IMG/VR virus record: IMGVR_UViG_3300009285_001845
Location: 1 to 56,027 of that record
Length of the DNA: 56,027 nt
Source of the DNA: a virus
Strand: one strand, 5' to 3'
Position 1 is the stretch's first letter. Every line of letters starts with the position of its first letter. Made by a program: the position numbers and the translations under genes. The notes under the pieces are model-generated. The model did no database searches. It saw nothing but the letters and a program-made list of their open reading frames with translations, and had not been told where the DNA came from. Positions 1 through 7,995 of the stretch are shown here, piece after piece.

Positions 1-2303
1 GGTTGCTGCTGCATCGTGGTCAACCGTTCGACATTCATATCCAGGAATCGCCCCGCCACGTCCAACTGCCGTTCGAGCAGGAGCCGTCGGTCCGTGTTCT
101 GCTCTTGTACGTAGAGCTTCACGAGCTCCAGCCACGCCTTCAGCCGGTCGCTCTGTGCCCTGGCCTCATGGTCGAGCCGCTTGGTCTTGATGACCTCGTC
201 CTTTTCCTGCAGCGCCTGCATCGCGGCGTCGAGCCGGCCCTTCATCGCGGCCATCTCCGCCTTGACCTGCGGCGGAATCTTCTGGCCGTCCTCGCCCTCG
301 TCCTGATCCTGCAACTGCGGCGGCAGGGCCCGCATGGCCGCATCCGCGATGGCGTCGGCGTCTGGCACATCGATCTTCTTGATGAGATGTGGGGCCATTG
401 CGGCAGCCTGCGGCGGCGCGACCACTTTCATGACTTCAACCATCTGGCTGACGGACTCTTGCCGCCGAGAGCCGGGATCTGGACCCGCACTGACCTCGAC
501 ATCGAACTCCCCCACGCCGATGTCGAACACGCCCTCGACGCCTTTCGGGAGCTCGAAGGGTTTCGGTTGCCCGGTCTGCGGATCGCGCTCGAGGAACTCC
601 TCGCGGCGCGGGTCTTTGTCTTGGCCCGAGTAAACCAGCGCCTTCCAGGTCCGCTCTCCGTCGCCCATGACGCGGATGACCTGCGGGGCATCGTGCACAC
701 GGCGGATCAGTTCAATGAGCTGCTTCCCGGCACACGCGAGCGACAGACGGAGGTTGAACAGGTAGTGCGAGTTGGCATGCTCGTCCTGCCGCTGGCGGGC
801 GATGATCGCCGCCCGGGACTCCTGCGGGCCCCGTTCGCCCATCGAGGCGTCGTGATACCCGGCCGTCGATTTGAGATCCCGGTCCCCCTGCTGGACGGCC
901 ATGACGCTGGCCTCCATCGGCGGGGAGTAACTGTTGCGGATAGGTAACTGGGCAAACTTCCCATCGTCCATCGGCATGGGATCGACTTCGAGGAACGCGA
1001 CCGGCTCCTGATTCGCGTTCTCCCACGCACGGCGCTGCGCAGAGTTGGGGTCCCCGAACTGGCCCTTGTACCCGACAACCGGACTCTTATGGCCGAGCCC
1101 CATGTCCTCGGCGATGCCTGACACGCCCACGTTGTAGAACTTGGCCGCATCCTGCGCGTCACGGGTCACGCCGCGGAAGTCAATCTCGCCCGTGTCGGGA
1201 TTCTCGACCATCTCCCCGATGACGGGAATCAGCGCATGGCTGGTGCCTGGCCACGGGGTTTCTTCGAGGATCTCGGTCGGCGTGATGATGCGGTGCATCC
1301 ATTGTTTCTTGCGCACCGTGCGCTCGCGCTTGACGAGTTCCGGATTCTTCCGCCACCGTTTCACGACCTCGGCGATGGCCTCCGCTGAAATATCCATCGT
1401 CAGGTCCATCTGGGCCTGCTGGAGGTATTCCGCTTCCACCAACTTCTTGAACTCGTCCTCTTTGACAGAGCGGCCATCACCAAGTTCGAGCAGAACGTAC
1501 TCCTCTCGCTCGACGTTGTAGTAATTGGCGAGCCGGATCTTGCCGTTCGGAAACCAATCCGCGATGTGGCCGGTGTCGGTCGAGAAGTCGGTCGTACTGG
1601 GGTCAGGGGCGGGCTTCCCTGTGATCGCCTCGTAGACGTCAGGCTCAACGTCGGTCACATAGAAGACGTACTCGCACGAACTGAAGTCCGGTTCCTCGAC
1701 ACCGTTGGGGTCAAAGACGACCCGCCGCTGGTCGCGGACCGCCTTCATCCGGATGCGCTGACGGAAGCTCGTGTCGTCGGCCCATTCGGTGACAAGCCGG
1801 AAGAACGACAGTCCTTGCTCGGCTTGCTTGTCGCTCGCCGTCGCGTAGATATGTTCGGCGAAACTGTTCCGCTCGATGTTCCGAATTTCGCTCTGTAGGA
1901 TCTCCGCAATCTTCGGGTCGCCGCGGTCGTCGACAGCGGTGACCTTGATCCGGAGGTTCGCCCCGCGGGCCGTGTTGCTGACCATGCGGATAAAGCCGCG
2001 GGTCCGGTTGATGGTCAAGCAGGGGCGATGGTGGGCAGTCCGCTTCTGCCAAATTTCCTCGGGCCACTGGTAGGACTGCTTCCCCCAGGTGCCCATCGCG
2101 AACTCTTGATCGATCTTCGACCAGCGGTGGAAGAACTCGGACGCTAGGAGGCCGTTGCGGAATTGCTTGCGGGCCCGGGCGAGGATGCGGGCTTTTCGGC
2201 TGGCGTCGGTCTCCGTCTCTGATGGCGGCGGCGGCTCTGGCTTCTCGAGCTCGATGGTCGGAAAGACCGGCGGAGTCGGGGTGAGGTCAACTGCGCCAGC
2301 CAT
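1..2303 (-). CDS. P22-type portal protein (3' end beyond the window)
   Basis: Forms the ring at the capsid vertex through which DNA enters and leaves. About 767 codons are present and the frame runs off the left edge. The protein has an acidic/proline-rich N terminus, a segment with RTRGFIRMVSN near residue 95, DPNGVEEPDF near 200, a core with AGYHDASMGERGPQES near 480 (a typical P22-portal segment), and a long charged helical C-terminal region. The length already matches the P22 portal (about 725 residues), so little should be missing. The start ATG at 2303 has AGGAAGG about seven bases upstream. It lies in the usual order behind terS and terL, with small genes and endonucleases between. Confidence 0.9.
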   Translation of the reverse strand, partial: MAGAVDLTPTPPVFPTIELEKPEPPPPSETETDASRKARILARARKQFRNGLLASEFFHRWSKIDQEFAMGTWGKQSYQWPEEIWQKRTAHHRPCLTINRTRGFIRMVSNTARGANLRIKVTAVDDRGDPKIAEILQSEIRNIERNSFAEHIYATASDKQAEQGLSFFRLVTEWADDTSFRQRIRMKAVRDQRRVVFDPNGVEEPDFSSCEYVFYVTDVEPDVYEAITGKPAPDPSTTDFSTDTGHIADWFPNGKIRLANYYNVEREEYVLLELGDGRSVKEDEFKKLVEAEYLQQAQMDLTMDISAEAIAEVVKRWRKNPELVKRERTVRKKQWMHRIITPTEILEETPWPGTSHALIPVIGEMVENPDTGEIDFRGVTRDAQDAAKFYNVGVSGIAEDMGLGHKSPVVGYKGQFGDPNSAQRRAWENANQEPVAFLEVDPMPMDDGKFAQLPIRNSYSPPMEASVMAVQQGDRDLKSTAGYHDASMGERGPQESRAAIIARQRQDEHANSHYLFNLRLSLACAGKQLIELIRRVHDAPQVIRVMGDGERTWKALVYSGQDKDPRREEFLERDPQTGQPKPFELPKGVEGVFDIGVGEFDVEVSAGPDPGSRRQESVSQMVEVMKVVAPPQAAAMAPHLIKKIDVPDADAIADAAMRALPPQLQDQDEGEDGQKIPPQVKAEMAAMKGRLDAAMQALQEKDEVIKTKRLDHEARAQSDRLKAWLELVKLYVQEQNTDRRLLLERQLDVAGRFLDMNVERLTTMQQQ

Positions 2304-2316
2304 CAGAGACCCTTCC

Positions 2317-2553
2317 TCATGTCCGGTCCTGGCCCCGCTCGCGGCTCATGTTGAGGCGCCAACCACCGTGGGGGCCGGCCCCTGTCCCTTGGGGACGCCC
2401 TTTGTGCTCAACGGTCTGTGTCTCGTACGCTTCACTCACTCGCCGCTGATACCGCTGCACCTGTCGCCCGACATCGCGGTGAATCCGCTGTGTTTGCGCG
2501 AGACACAGCGCATCCATGAAGCGATCAATATCGTGCGGCCAGACGTCACTCAT
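2317..2553 (-). CDS. small hypothetical protein
   Basis: Encodes about 78 residues, beginning MSDVWPHDIDRFMDAL and continuing as a charged helical segment with several Gln and Arg. It ends 14 bases before the portal start and is probably cotranscribed. No family recognised. Start is uncertain because no good ribosome binding site precedes it; an upstream in-frame start at 2595 exists. Confidence 0.5.
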   Translation of the reverse strand: MSDVWPHDIDRFMDALCLAQTQRIHRDVGRQVQRYQRRVSEAYETQTVEHKGRPQGTGAGPHGGWRLNMSRERGQDRT

Positions 2554-2635
2554 CAGACAGGGACGCCCAGATCCACAGCACCGCCAGCACCACAAGGCAC
2601 AATTGCAACAGCGATGCGAGCGTGTGCAGGCCCAT

Positions 2636-2707
2636 CTAGAGCCACACGCACACCGCCACCACCACCGCCCAGAGCAGCACCGCCACCCACAGGCCCTTGC
2701 GACTCAT
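2636..2707 (-). CDS. 23-residue membrane micropeptide
   Basis: Starts MSRKGLW and then consists almost wholly of one hydrophobic helix (VAVLLWAVVVAVCVWL). Its ATG overlaps the stop of the preceding 24-codon frame as ATGA, a sign of translational coupling. A GGGGA lies upstream. Too short for homology, so it is supported only by context and composition. Confidence 0.4.
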   Translation of the reverse strand: MSRKGLWVAVLLWAVVVAVCVWL

Positions 2708-2778
2708 GCGGCATCCCCACAGGGCAACACGACCCACCCCGCCAGTTCCACCCAACCGCGCATGTGAGGAACCGTCAT
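2704..2778 (-). CDS. 24-residue micropeptide
   Basis: Frame MTVPHMRGWVELAGWV... ending in CGDAA. The ATG overlaps the upstream stop in a TGATG arrangement and its own stop overlaps the next start as ATGA. It therefore fills the space between two neighbours exactly, which argues for translation. No function can be assigned. Confidence 0.35.
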   Translation of the reverse strand: MTVPHMRGWVELAGWVVLPCGDAA

Positions 2779-2978
2779 CACAGCGCCCCGATCGCACGAA
2801 GGGTCCGTTCGGCCTCTGACACCTCCGGCCGCACGATGGCTTCGGCCGTGCCGATGACGCCTTCAACGCGATCGAGCACCCCAGAGACACGGTGCTGCTG
2901 ACCGGCACGGTACAGCCCAGCGCGATACCCAAGCCACCAGCCACCGCACACGGCCAGCGCGAGCCAGAGGGTGGTCAT
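2778..2978 (-). CDS. small single-pass membrane protein
   Basis: Has 66 residues, with an N-terminal membrane segment (about residues 2-20, LWLALAVCGGWWLGY) followed by a soluble amphipathic tail. The start ATG overlaps the stop of the upstream gene (ATGA) and the stop overlaps the next start. Family unknown; it might be a membrane accessory or phage-exclusion protein, but nothing in the sequence decides. Confidence 0.55.
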   Translation of the reverse strand: MTTLWLALAVCGGWWLGYRAGLYRAGQQHRVSGVLDRVEGVIGTAEAIVRPEVSEAERTLRAIGAL

Positions 2979-3256
2979 ACCGCTACTCCAGTGTGCGCCT
3001 GCGCGGGACACCCTGTGGTGTGCGACTGGTCATCCTCAGACGCTGGCAAGCAGCACGGCAGGTTCGGCCGCAGGAGCGGCTCGAGCAGCCTGCGTACTTC
3101 GTGTGGGTGCTGGGCCTGCGCGACGATCGCTTCGAACTGCTCCCGCGTCTCGATCTGCCGCGCCCGCTGCCGGAGCAAGAGCTGCGTCATGTCCCGGCTT
3201 TCGCGGCCGTTGACCCGGCGGGGCGTGAACGTCTTGAAGGGGGAGGTGCGGCTCAT
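2975..3256 (-). CDS. hypothetical protein, basic and helical
   Basis: About 93 residues. The N-terminal half is strongly basic and helical (LLLRQRARQIETREQFEAI) and a short Cys/His-containing tail follows (PCCLP, HTTGCP). The start at 3256 lies two bases after the stop of the upstream Tat-signal gene, and the stop overlaps the next start. No family recognised. Confidence 0.55.
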   Translation of the reverse strand: MSRTSPFKTFTPRRVNGRESRDMTQLLLRQRARQIETREQFEAIVAQAQHPHEVRRLLEPLLRPNLPCCLPASEDDQSHTTGCPAQAHTGVAV

Positions 3257-3258
3257 GG

Positions 3259-3897
3259 TCACCCGCAAATCAGATCGCAGCGCAACACGTAGTCATCAAT
3301 GGTGATATCGATGACACTGAGCGCCCGCATCACAAGCCCAGTATCCTTGTCAACGTAGAGCGCTCGCCAGACGACTCCGAATGGCACCCACGGAAGCCCG
3401 ACAACGCGAATCTCCGGTGGAAACATCGCTTGAAGTGGCACTTCAACACCACGCGACGGCGTCTCCCATCCAAAGGCGTCCCGCCCTGGGCAGATCGCTG
3501 TCCCATGTATCCAGCCGTTCGTGCTATCCCGAAAGTGTGCGAGGTGAAAGAAAGGGGGCGTGTCGCTAGCCAGGGTCGTCCTCATCACGTAGGAGGTGTT
3601 CCATTGGTGATCGAGATAGCCTTCCTCGGCACTCTGACCGATCTGCTGACGGTCGACAATGCGCATCGACCGGTGCGGCCACGCCGTTCGAAAGGCTGAG
3701 CGAAGGCGTTCAAAGATGTCGTCGCTGAGGCCCTTAAAGAAGTGTTGCTCTGGATTGTTCGGTCCCTCGGCAAGTACGCGAACAGTTCTTGCCACTGGAT
3801 AGAACGTGACCGCGTTTGCACCGATGGGTACATTGGCGAGTGCGCTGGCCCCTAGTGCCGTCAGACCGGTTCGAGTCAGGAATGCGCGTCGATCCAT
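3259..3897 (-). CDS. putative exported protein with twin-arginine-like signal
   Basis: Has 212 residues beginning MDRRAFLTRTGLTALG followed by an Ala-rich hydrophobic stretch, a layout close to the bacterial Tat signal (RRxFL then a weakly hydrophobic core), with a possible cleavage site after GANA. The rest is soluble with aromatic and charged patches and two cysteines near the C terminus. Function unknown. A Tat-type signal is unusual for a phage protein and suggests a folded product sent to the host periplasm, or a gene taken from a host (inference). It follows the 3907-4374 gene by nine bases. Confidence 0.65.
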   Translation of the reverse strand: MDRRAFLTRTGLTALGASALANVPIGANAVTFYPVARTVRVLAEGPNNPEQHFFKGLSDDIFERLRSAFRTAWPHRSMRIVDRQQIGQSAEEGYLDHQWNTSYVMRTTLASDTPPFFHLAHFRDSTNGWIHGTAICPGRDAFGWETPSRGVEVPLQAMFPPEIRVVGLPWVPFGVVWRALYVDKDTGLVMRALSVIDITIDDYVLRCDLICG

Positions 3898-3906
3898 CGT
3901 GAGGCC

Positions 3907-4374
3907 TCAATGCGGCCTGAACCGCGTGTGCTTGTCCCGATCGGCGATACTCTCGATGACGACCCCGCCGTCGTGTTGTGTCGTCGGCCCGTCGTGCCCG
4001 GTCGGCCCCTCGTAGCCGCTCCCGCGCAGGTCCTTGTCAGAGAGCTTCTTGGGGATGAACTTCGCGATGTCCTTCGGCCGCTCGGCCTCACGGAAGCGGA
4101 CAGGGAGGCTGACCGTAATCACGGCCAGGATCCATCGGAGTTCGTCCTCGGAAAATTTGATAGCGGGCTCGAACCTAGCGAAGTACTGCTTCCCGAGACG
4201 GATGAACTCCGCGTCGCCACGGCGCACCATTAGCCAGCGACAGTGGAGGTCGCTGGACGCGATCAACGCCTTGGCGGCGCTCACAATCCACTTCCATCTT
4301 GGCCTGCCTAACACGTACGTATTGCTGGTACGCAGGGGAATGTGCGGCATCAGGTCTGTCAATGAAGCCTTCAT
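3907..4374 (-). CDS. hypothetical protein
   Basis: Has 155 residues from the ATG at 4374, which has GGAGG eight bases upstream and overlaps the stop of the upstream HNH gene (ATGA). It contains a central Trp/Arg-rich helical region and a Gly-rich C-terminal stretch (GPTGHDGP). No family recognised. A longer start at 4389 is possible, but the ribosome binding site favours 4374. Confidence 0.55.
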   Translation of the reverse strand: MKASLTDLMPHIPLRTSNTYVLGRPRWKWIVSAAKALIASSDLHCRWLMVRRGDAEFIRLGKQYFARFEPAIKFSEDELRWILAVITVSLPVRFREAERPKDIAKFIPKKLSDKDLRGSGYEGPTGHDGPTTQHDGGVVIESIADRDKHTRFRPH

Positions 4375-5162
4375 GCCACGTGCCTCCATGCACGGCCGGA
4401 CAGGATGTTGTAGACGGTCCCGATCTTGACACCGTGATGCTCGGCAATTGTCTTCACGGCGATTCCGTTGCTGCGTGCTAGGCGGATTTCATGGACGGCG
4501 GCATCGGTCAGTTTCGCGTAGTGGTTGTGTTCTCCGCGTGGGCTAGGGGCCCTCCGTCCTTTCCGGATCATGTCGTCGACGTTGTCCTGGTGGGTACCAA
4601 GAAATAAATGCGCTGGATTGCAACAACTTGGGTGGTCGCACTGATGGCAGACAAGCCGATCAGCAGGGATTGAACCGTGGGTGAGCACCCAGATGAGCCT
4701 GGTAGCTCTGATTTCTGGGTGACCTGGAAGAACCCAGAGACGAACAAAGCCGTAGCCATACCGACCCGTTGTGGCGATCCAGGGCCAACACTCGTTTGGA
4801 GTTCGACGGTCTACTTTTGACCACAACGAGCGTTCGAGTTGCCCCTTGAAGTGGGTCCAGACACTCTCTTGAAGTTCTTGAATGCTCAATGCGCGCGGTC
4901 GCCCCCTCGGGTGAGATCGCTCGCGCGGAGGATCGTTCTTGGAGTGGCCGAAACGATTGGAATACCGCGGGAGAGACAACGCCGCTGTAATTCTGGCAAT
5001 GGCGTCAGGCGTGTGCCGTTCTCCCTTTCGTGGCATCAGGCTATGGCCTTCGTCGTTCGCAGCGGAATCTGCGGCAGGAGCGGTGTCTGCATGGGGAGGA
5101 GCCGCGCCTAGTGTGCCAACTTTCTCTTGGGCCGTCAAGATGTTCTCCGTTTTAATGGACAT
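4371..5162 (-). CDS. HNH homing-type endonuclease with C-terminal HTH
   Basis: Has 263 residues. The HNH_3-type core is clear: CWPW near residue 130, then TRLIWVLTHG, VCHQCDHPSCCNPAHLFLG with its Cys/His metal ligands, and NVDDM. A helix-turn-helix-like end (VKTIAEHHGVKIGTVYNILSG) should bind DNA. The first 40 residues are low-complexity and Ala-rich and may not belong to the enzyme; ATGs further in (for example near 5036) are possible starts. It overlaps the upstream LAGLIDADG gene by 28 bases. Such enzymes usually spread themselves; no phage role is implied. Confidence 0.85.
   Translation of the reverse strand: MSIKTENILTAQEKVGTLGAAPPHADTAPAADSAANDEGHSLMPRKGERHTPDAIARITAALSLPRYSNRFGHSKNDPPRERSHPRGRPRALSIQELQESVWTHFKGQLERSLWSKVDRRTPNECWPWIATTGRYGYGFVRLWVLPGHPEIRATRLIWVLTHGSIPADRLVCHQCDHPSCCNPAHLFLGTHQDNVDDMIRKGRRAPSPRGEHNHYAKLTDAAVHEIRLARSNGIAVKTIAEHHGVKIGTVYNILSGRAWRHVA
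5109..5138 (-). promoter_or_regulatory. copy of recurrent motif CCCAR-N6-GTTGGCAC
   Basis: On the minus strand this 30-base stretch matches the one before terS (8471-8500) at 26 of 30 positions, starting TTGAC and ending GTTGGCACACTA. Here it lies within the first codons of the HNH gene. Function unknown; a binding site or promoter is inferred only from recurrence. Confidence 0.35.
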
Positions 5163-5788
5163 GCCGGATCTTGGTAATTAGCAGAACATTGGCAGTGGTA
5201 CTTGGCCTTGTGAGTTCGAAACCCCTGAGGCTGAGTAGCCTTCCACTGATGGATGACCTCTCTGATTCTGGCTCGGCGTCTGGCTCCAAGCAATGTGTAT
5301 AGAGTAAACATCCAGCCTATGGCCTGGGGGCCTCTCACGTGAAGGGTGTATTGTGTCTTGTAGCCATGCCCATTATCTGTTCCGGCTCTTGCGTACACTG
5401 ACTGAGCCCCAAACAATTGGGCTGCCTTTCGAACAACATCTTCATCTGTCATTGACAGGGCGATAATCACGCCTGCATTTTTCGGAAAACAGCCTTCACC
5501 TTCTACTAGCCCGGCAAGCCAACAGATTTCTTTCAGTGTCCGATGGCTGGTCCTAGGCGATGGTTGTAATTGGTACTTTGTCTTATACCGTTCTAGAGGA
5601 GGACAGCCCGGCAGTCTTCGAATATTGTAACGGCCGGTAATATATCGAACACCGTCTAAAAATTCGACCAAGACGCTGTTCATTTTGCCGAAGACAATCG
5701 GGCGGCAGTGTTCGCCAAAGCGTTCTGGGAGAAACTTTCTGACGCGCCAGTAGTGTTGAGGGCGAGTGGTAGGATTTGATTTAGCCAT
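5135..5788 (-). CDS. LAGLIDADG-type homing endonuclease
   Basis: Has 217 residues. WLAGLVEGEGCF near residue 90 is a LAGLIDADG helix with its acidic catalytic residue. It is followed by the expected beta-strand pattern (IIALSMTDEDVVRKAA, YTLHVRGPQAIGWM) and TLLGARRRARI. Only one LAGLIDADG motif is evident, so it probably acts as a dimer. This stretch looks poorer in G+C than neighbouring phage genes, which suggests recent arrival. It overlaps the following HNH gene and lies just downstream of the terL nuclease fragment. Confidence 0.82.
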   Translation of the reverse strand: MAKSNPTTRPQHYWRVRKFLPERFGEHCRPIVFGKMNSVLVEFLDGVRYITGRYNIRRLPGCPPLERYKTKYQLQPSPRTSHRTLKEICWLAGLVEGEGCFPKNAGVIIALSMTDEDVVRKAAQLFGAQSVYARAGTDNGHGYKTQYTLHVRGPQAIGWMFTLYTLLGARRRARIREVIHQWKATQPQGFRTHKAKYHCQCSANYQDPACPLKRRTS

Positions 5789-5874
5789 CGTTGACTGCCT
5801 CGAACAGTCGATGCGTGGTTAGGAGCGTGCTGGCACTTACACTGCCTTCACGCTCCGATTATTTTACCACTGCC

Positions 5875-6678
5875 TCACGCCCACATCCACCCGTCGCTCG
5901 ACCCGTCGCCGCGCCCCCGGGTGAACCGGTCGAACGGATCTTTCTTGGTGTCCTGCCGTTGCGCGTACGTCGCCTCGGCTTCCGTCTTGAACTCGTTCAC
6001 GGGGAACATCTCGAGATACCGCGTCGGGTCGAGGCAGTGGTCGTTGGTCTTCACGATGCGCCCTTGCTCGTCCCGGTGATAGAGCCGGTATTCCTCAAAC
6101 CAGGGCTCGCAGCTGGCGAAGACCTTGAGCTTGCCCGTGCTCAGCGAGACCCAGGTTTTTTGCAGCCCGGTCTCGACCGCTTTATTCGCAAGTCGAAGCG
6201 TGAGCCCGAGCCCGCGATAAATCTTCAGGAACTGCTGGCCGTCGTACTTGTTAATGTCGGAGCAATCCCCGACACCAGGGATCCACGCGCCGCGTGCCTT
6301 GATCGCCTCCGCATGAATTGGTGGCTCCGCTTGGCTCCGCTTGTAGCAGGCATACAGATATCGAATGTTCGTCTCCCGATCGAGCGCCTCCCACACTGCG
6401 CCAAACCAGTTCCATCCGTGATCGAGCGAGAACGCCCGCGGCCAGTGGGCTGGGATTGGGAAGTCCGCAACCTTGATGTCTACTTCTGGGATTGGAAAAA
6501 TAGATCCCGATCCAAGTGCTGGGATTCCTTTCGACCTAGCGTCCCGCTGGTACGGAGGAATCGAATCCCAGAGCTCCTTCTTCACCTCGTCTGAGAGATG
6601 GCTACAGTTGTCCCAAGTTGCGAAGGTCACATGTTTCGACATAGACGTTCGGCGTCCGCGCGACGCTTGAGTAACCAC
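5875..6678 (-). CDS. terminase large subunit, C-terminal nuclease part
   Basis: Carries the RNase H-like headful nuclease of a P22-type terminase. Visible pieces are HLSDEVKKELWDSIP, RSKGIPALGSGSIFP, the first catalytic Asp in AFSLDHGWNW, the central CSDINKYDG and the final NDHCLDPTRY. The natural protein would continue from the ATPase half at 7267-7995, but an HNH gene lies between and the halves are in separate reading frames. Translation must start anew, perhaps at ATG 6642 (MSKHVTFATW) inside the 3' end of the HNH gene; no strong ribosome binding site is seen. About 255 plus 242 residues add up to a normal large subunit. Confidence 0.88.
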   Translation of the reverse strand: MVTQASRGRRTSMSKHVTFATWDNCSHLSDEVKKELWDSIPPYQRDARSKGIPALGSGSIFPIPEVDIKVADFPIPAHWPRAFSLDHGWNWFGAVWEALDRETNIRYLYACYKRSQAEPPIHAEAIKARGAWIPGVGDCSDINKYDGQQFLKIYRGLGLTLRLANKAVETGLQKTWVSLSTGKLKVFASCEPWFEEYRLYHRDEQGRIVKTNDHCLDPTRYLEMFPVNEFKTEAEATYAQRQDTKKDPFDRFTRGRGDGSSDGWMWA

Positions 6679-7280
6679 ACGAGTAACGGGGTGTCGTTCT
6701 TAGACGCATTGTTGCTAAACGATGTCACGCATAAGTTATCGAGAACGTGCGCGCCGCCACCCGAGAGAGGTACTACATGGTCGACAGTTGGTTTATCAAT
6801 CAAGTCTCCAGTGTAAGCATCAAGGTACTTATGCCCCACCCTGGATAACTCTAGGACTTGATGATAGAGGTTTGTTTGTGGTTCGGATGCAATAGCATCG
6901 AGCCGCGTATTCCGCCTAAACCAACTCTCGCGTTTCCATGCTGTGGACTTTCGAGGGTGTGTAGCCCTGTACGTCTGTGCGTATATACTGATGTGTTTTC
7001 TGTTCGCGGCCTGCCATTCCCGATTCCATTGACGTTGTTTCGCTTGAAAGACGTCTCCGCCATTACGCCTTCGGGCGTTTTGGTAATTCGCGCAACATCT
7101 CTTGCAGCGCGAGTGCAGAATAACGCTGCGCTTGCCTTGTTTTGTGGTGTAGGAATACCGCGAGAACTGCGATGCCGGTTTGATGTCCTTGCAATCGCTG
7201 CATCTCTTAGTAGCAACACGATCTGCCTTGGGGTTTGCGACCAACTCTTTGAGTTTGTGAGATTGCCTACTCCGTGGCAT
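6627..7280 (-). CDS. HNH endonuclease inserted in terL
   Basis: Has 217 residues: a zinc-ribbon N terminus (CSDCKDIKPASQF, later CKRCC), a basic middle and a typical HNH at about 165-200 (YTGDLIDKPTVDHVVP, then LDNLCVTSFSNNASKND). The gene exactly fills the gap between the two terL parts. Its ATG lies inside the last codons of the ATPase fragment and its stop inside the first codons of the nuclease fragment. Almost no extra sequence is left, so a group I intron core would not fit. The protein is not in frame with terL, so it is not an intein. Confidence 0.87.
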   Translation of the reverse strand: MPRSRQSHKLKELVANPKADRVATKRCSDCKDIKPASQFSRYSYTTKQGKRSVILHSRCKRCCANYQNARRRNGGDVFQAKQRQWNREWQAANRKHISIYAQTYRATHPRKSTAWKRESWFRRNTRLDAIASEPQTNLYHQVLELSRVGHKYLDAYTGDLIDKPTVDHVVPLSGGGAHVLDNLCVTSFSNNASKNDTPLLVWLLKRRADAERLCRNM

Positions 7281-7995
7281 GTGACGCCTGCCCTCCAGGC
7301 ATGAACGACAGTATAAACGGAGTGAGTCCCTGTAAAGGCGTCAGTGTGCAGAAAATAATTCCGTCGCAAGACATCGTTCTGACGAGTGCCTCTGTGTAGA
7401 TCGGGAAATCGGGCTCCTCGTCCATCCAGATGACTTCTTGCGCCGTCCCTTGGAAGGCTTCACGGCCCTCCATGTAGCTCCGGAAGCCGAGCACTGAATG
7501 TCCGCCGGTCGTATGGCGGACCCAGAGGGCTTCGATGGCGTCAGGCGTGCCTTGTTTTGCGGTGCGATGAATCAGGGTTTCAGGCGGAATCATGCCAGTG
7601 CCGTAGGCTCCAGGAGGTCCCACCAGTTTCTCTTGGACGATATCCCGTGTGGTGCGGGCGGTTTCACCGCACGCCCATGCTCGGACAGGTTGCGAAAATC
7701 GTCGTCCTTCCCACCACGGCGGATACCCGCCCGTGAGATGCACGGTCATCTCATAACTGCCAGCGGTTGACTTCCCAACCCGATTTCCGGCGATGAAAGC
7801 ACGTTCTCGGTGCTCCGCGCCAGCCGCGAAGAACTCGACGTGCTTCGGGTAGAGCTCGCGCCGGAACGGACCGTCGTCGGGGAAGATGGTCTGAAAGCGG
7901 CCGCCTTTGCGGCGTTCAAGCTCGGTCAGGATGGCGTTGCGGGCCGCTGCAGCCGCAGCGAGGGTGTCGGCGTGCTGCTCGAGGCCGCTGGTCAC
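7267..7995 (-). CDS. terminase large subunit, N-terminal ATPase part
   Basis: Has 242 residues with the complete packaging ATPase: Walker A GNRVGKST near 71, an adenine/arginine region around ACGETARTT, Walker B VIWMDEEP near 190 and the coupling motif CTLTPLQGLT. The frame stops after FMPGG plus a few residues, where an intact relative would run on into the nuclease domain. The GTG start overlaps the terS stop. The break lies at the inter-domain linker, so this half could fold alone. Whether the two polypeptides reassemble cannot be told from sequence. Confidence 0.9.
   Translation of the reverse strand: MTSGLEQHADTLAAAAAARNAILTELERRKGGRFQTIFPDDGPFRRELYPKHVEFFAAGAEHRERAFIAGNRVGKSTAGSYEMTVHLTGGYPPWWEGRRFSQPVRAWACGETARTTRDIVQEKLVGPPGAYGTGMIPPETLIHRTAKQGTPDAIEALWVRHTTGGHSVLGFRSYMEGREAFQGTAQEVIWMDEEPDFPIYTEALVRTMSCDGIIFCTLTPLQGLTPFILSFMPGGQASHATE

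Noticed and set aside
3-947. Long plus-strand frame opposite the portal gene
   Set aside because: Its sequence is Arg/Leu/His-rich low-quality translation and is fully explained as the antisense of a recognisable portal protein.
6627-7280. Group I intron or intein in terL
   Set aside because: The HNH gene fills nearly the whole gap, leaving no room for an intron core, and it is out of frame with both terL halves, so it is not an intein.
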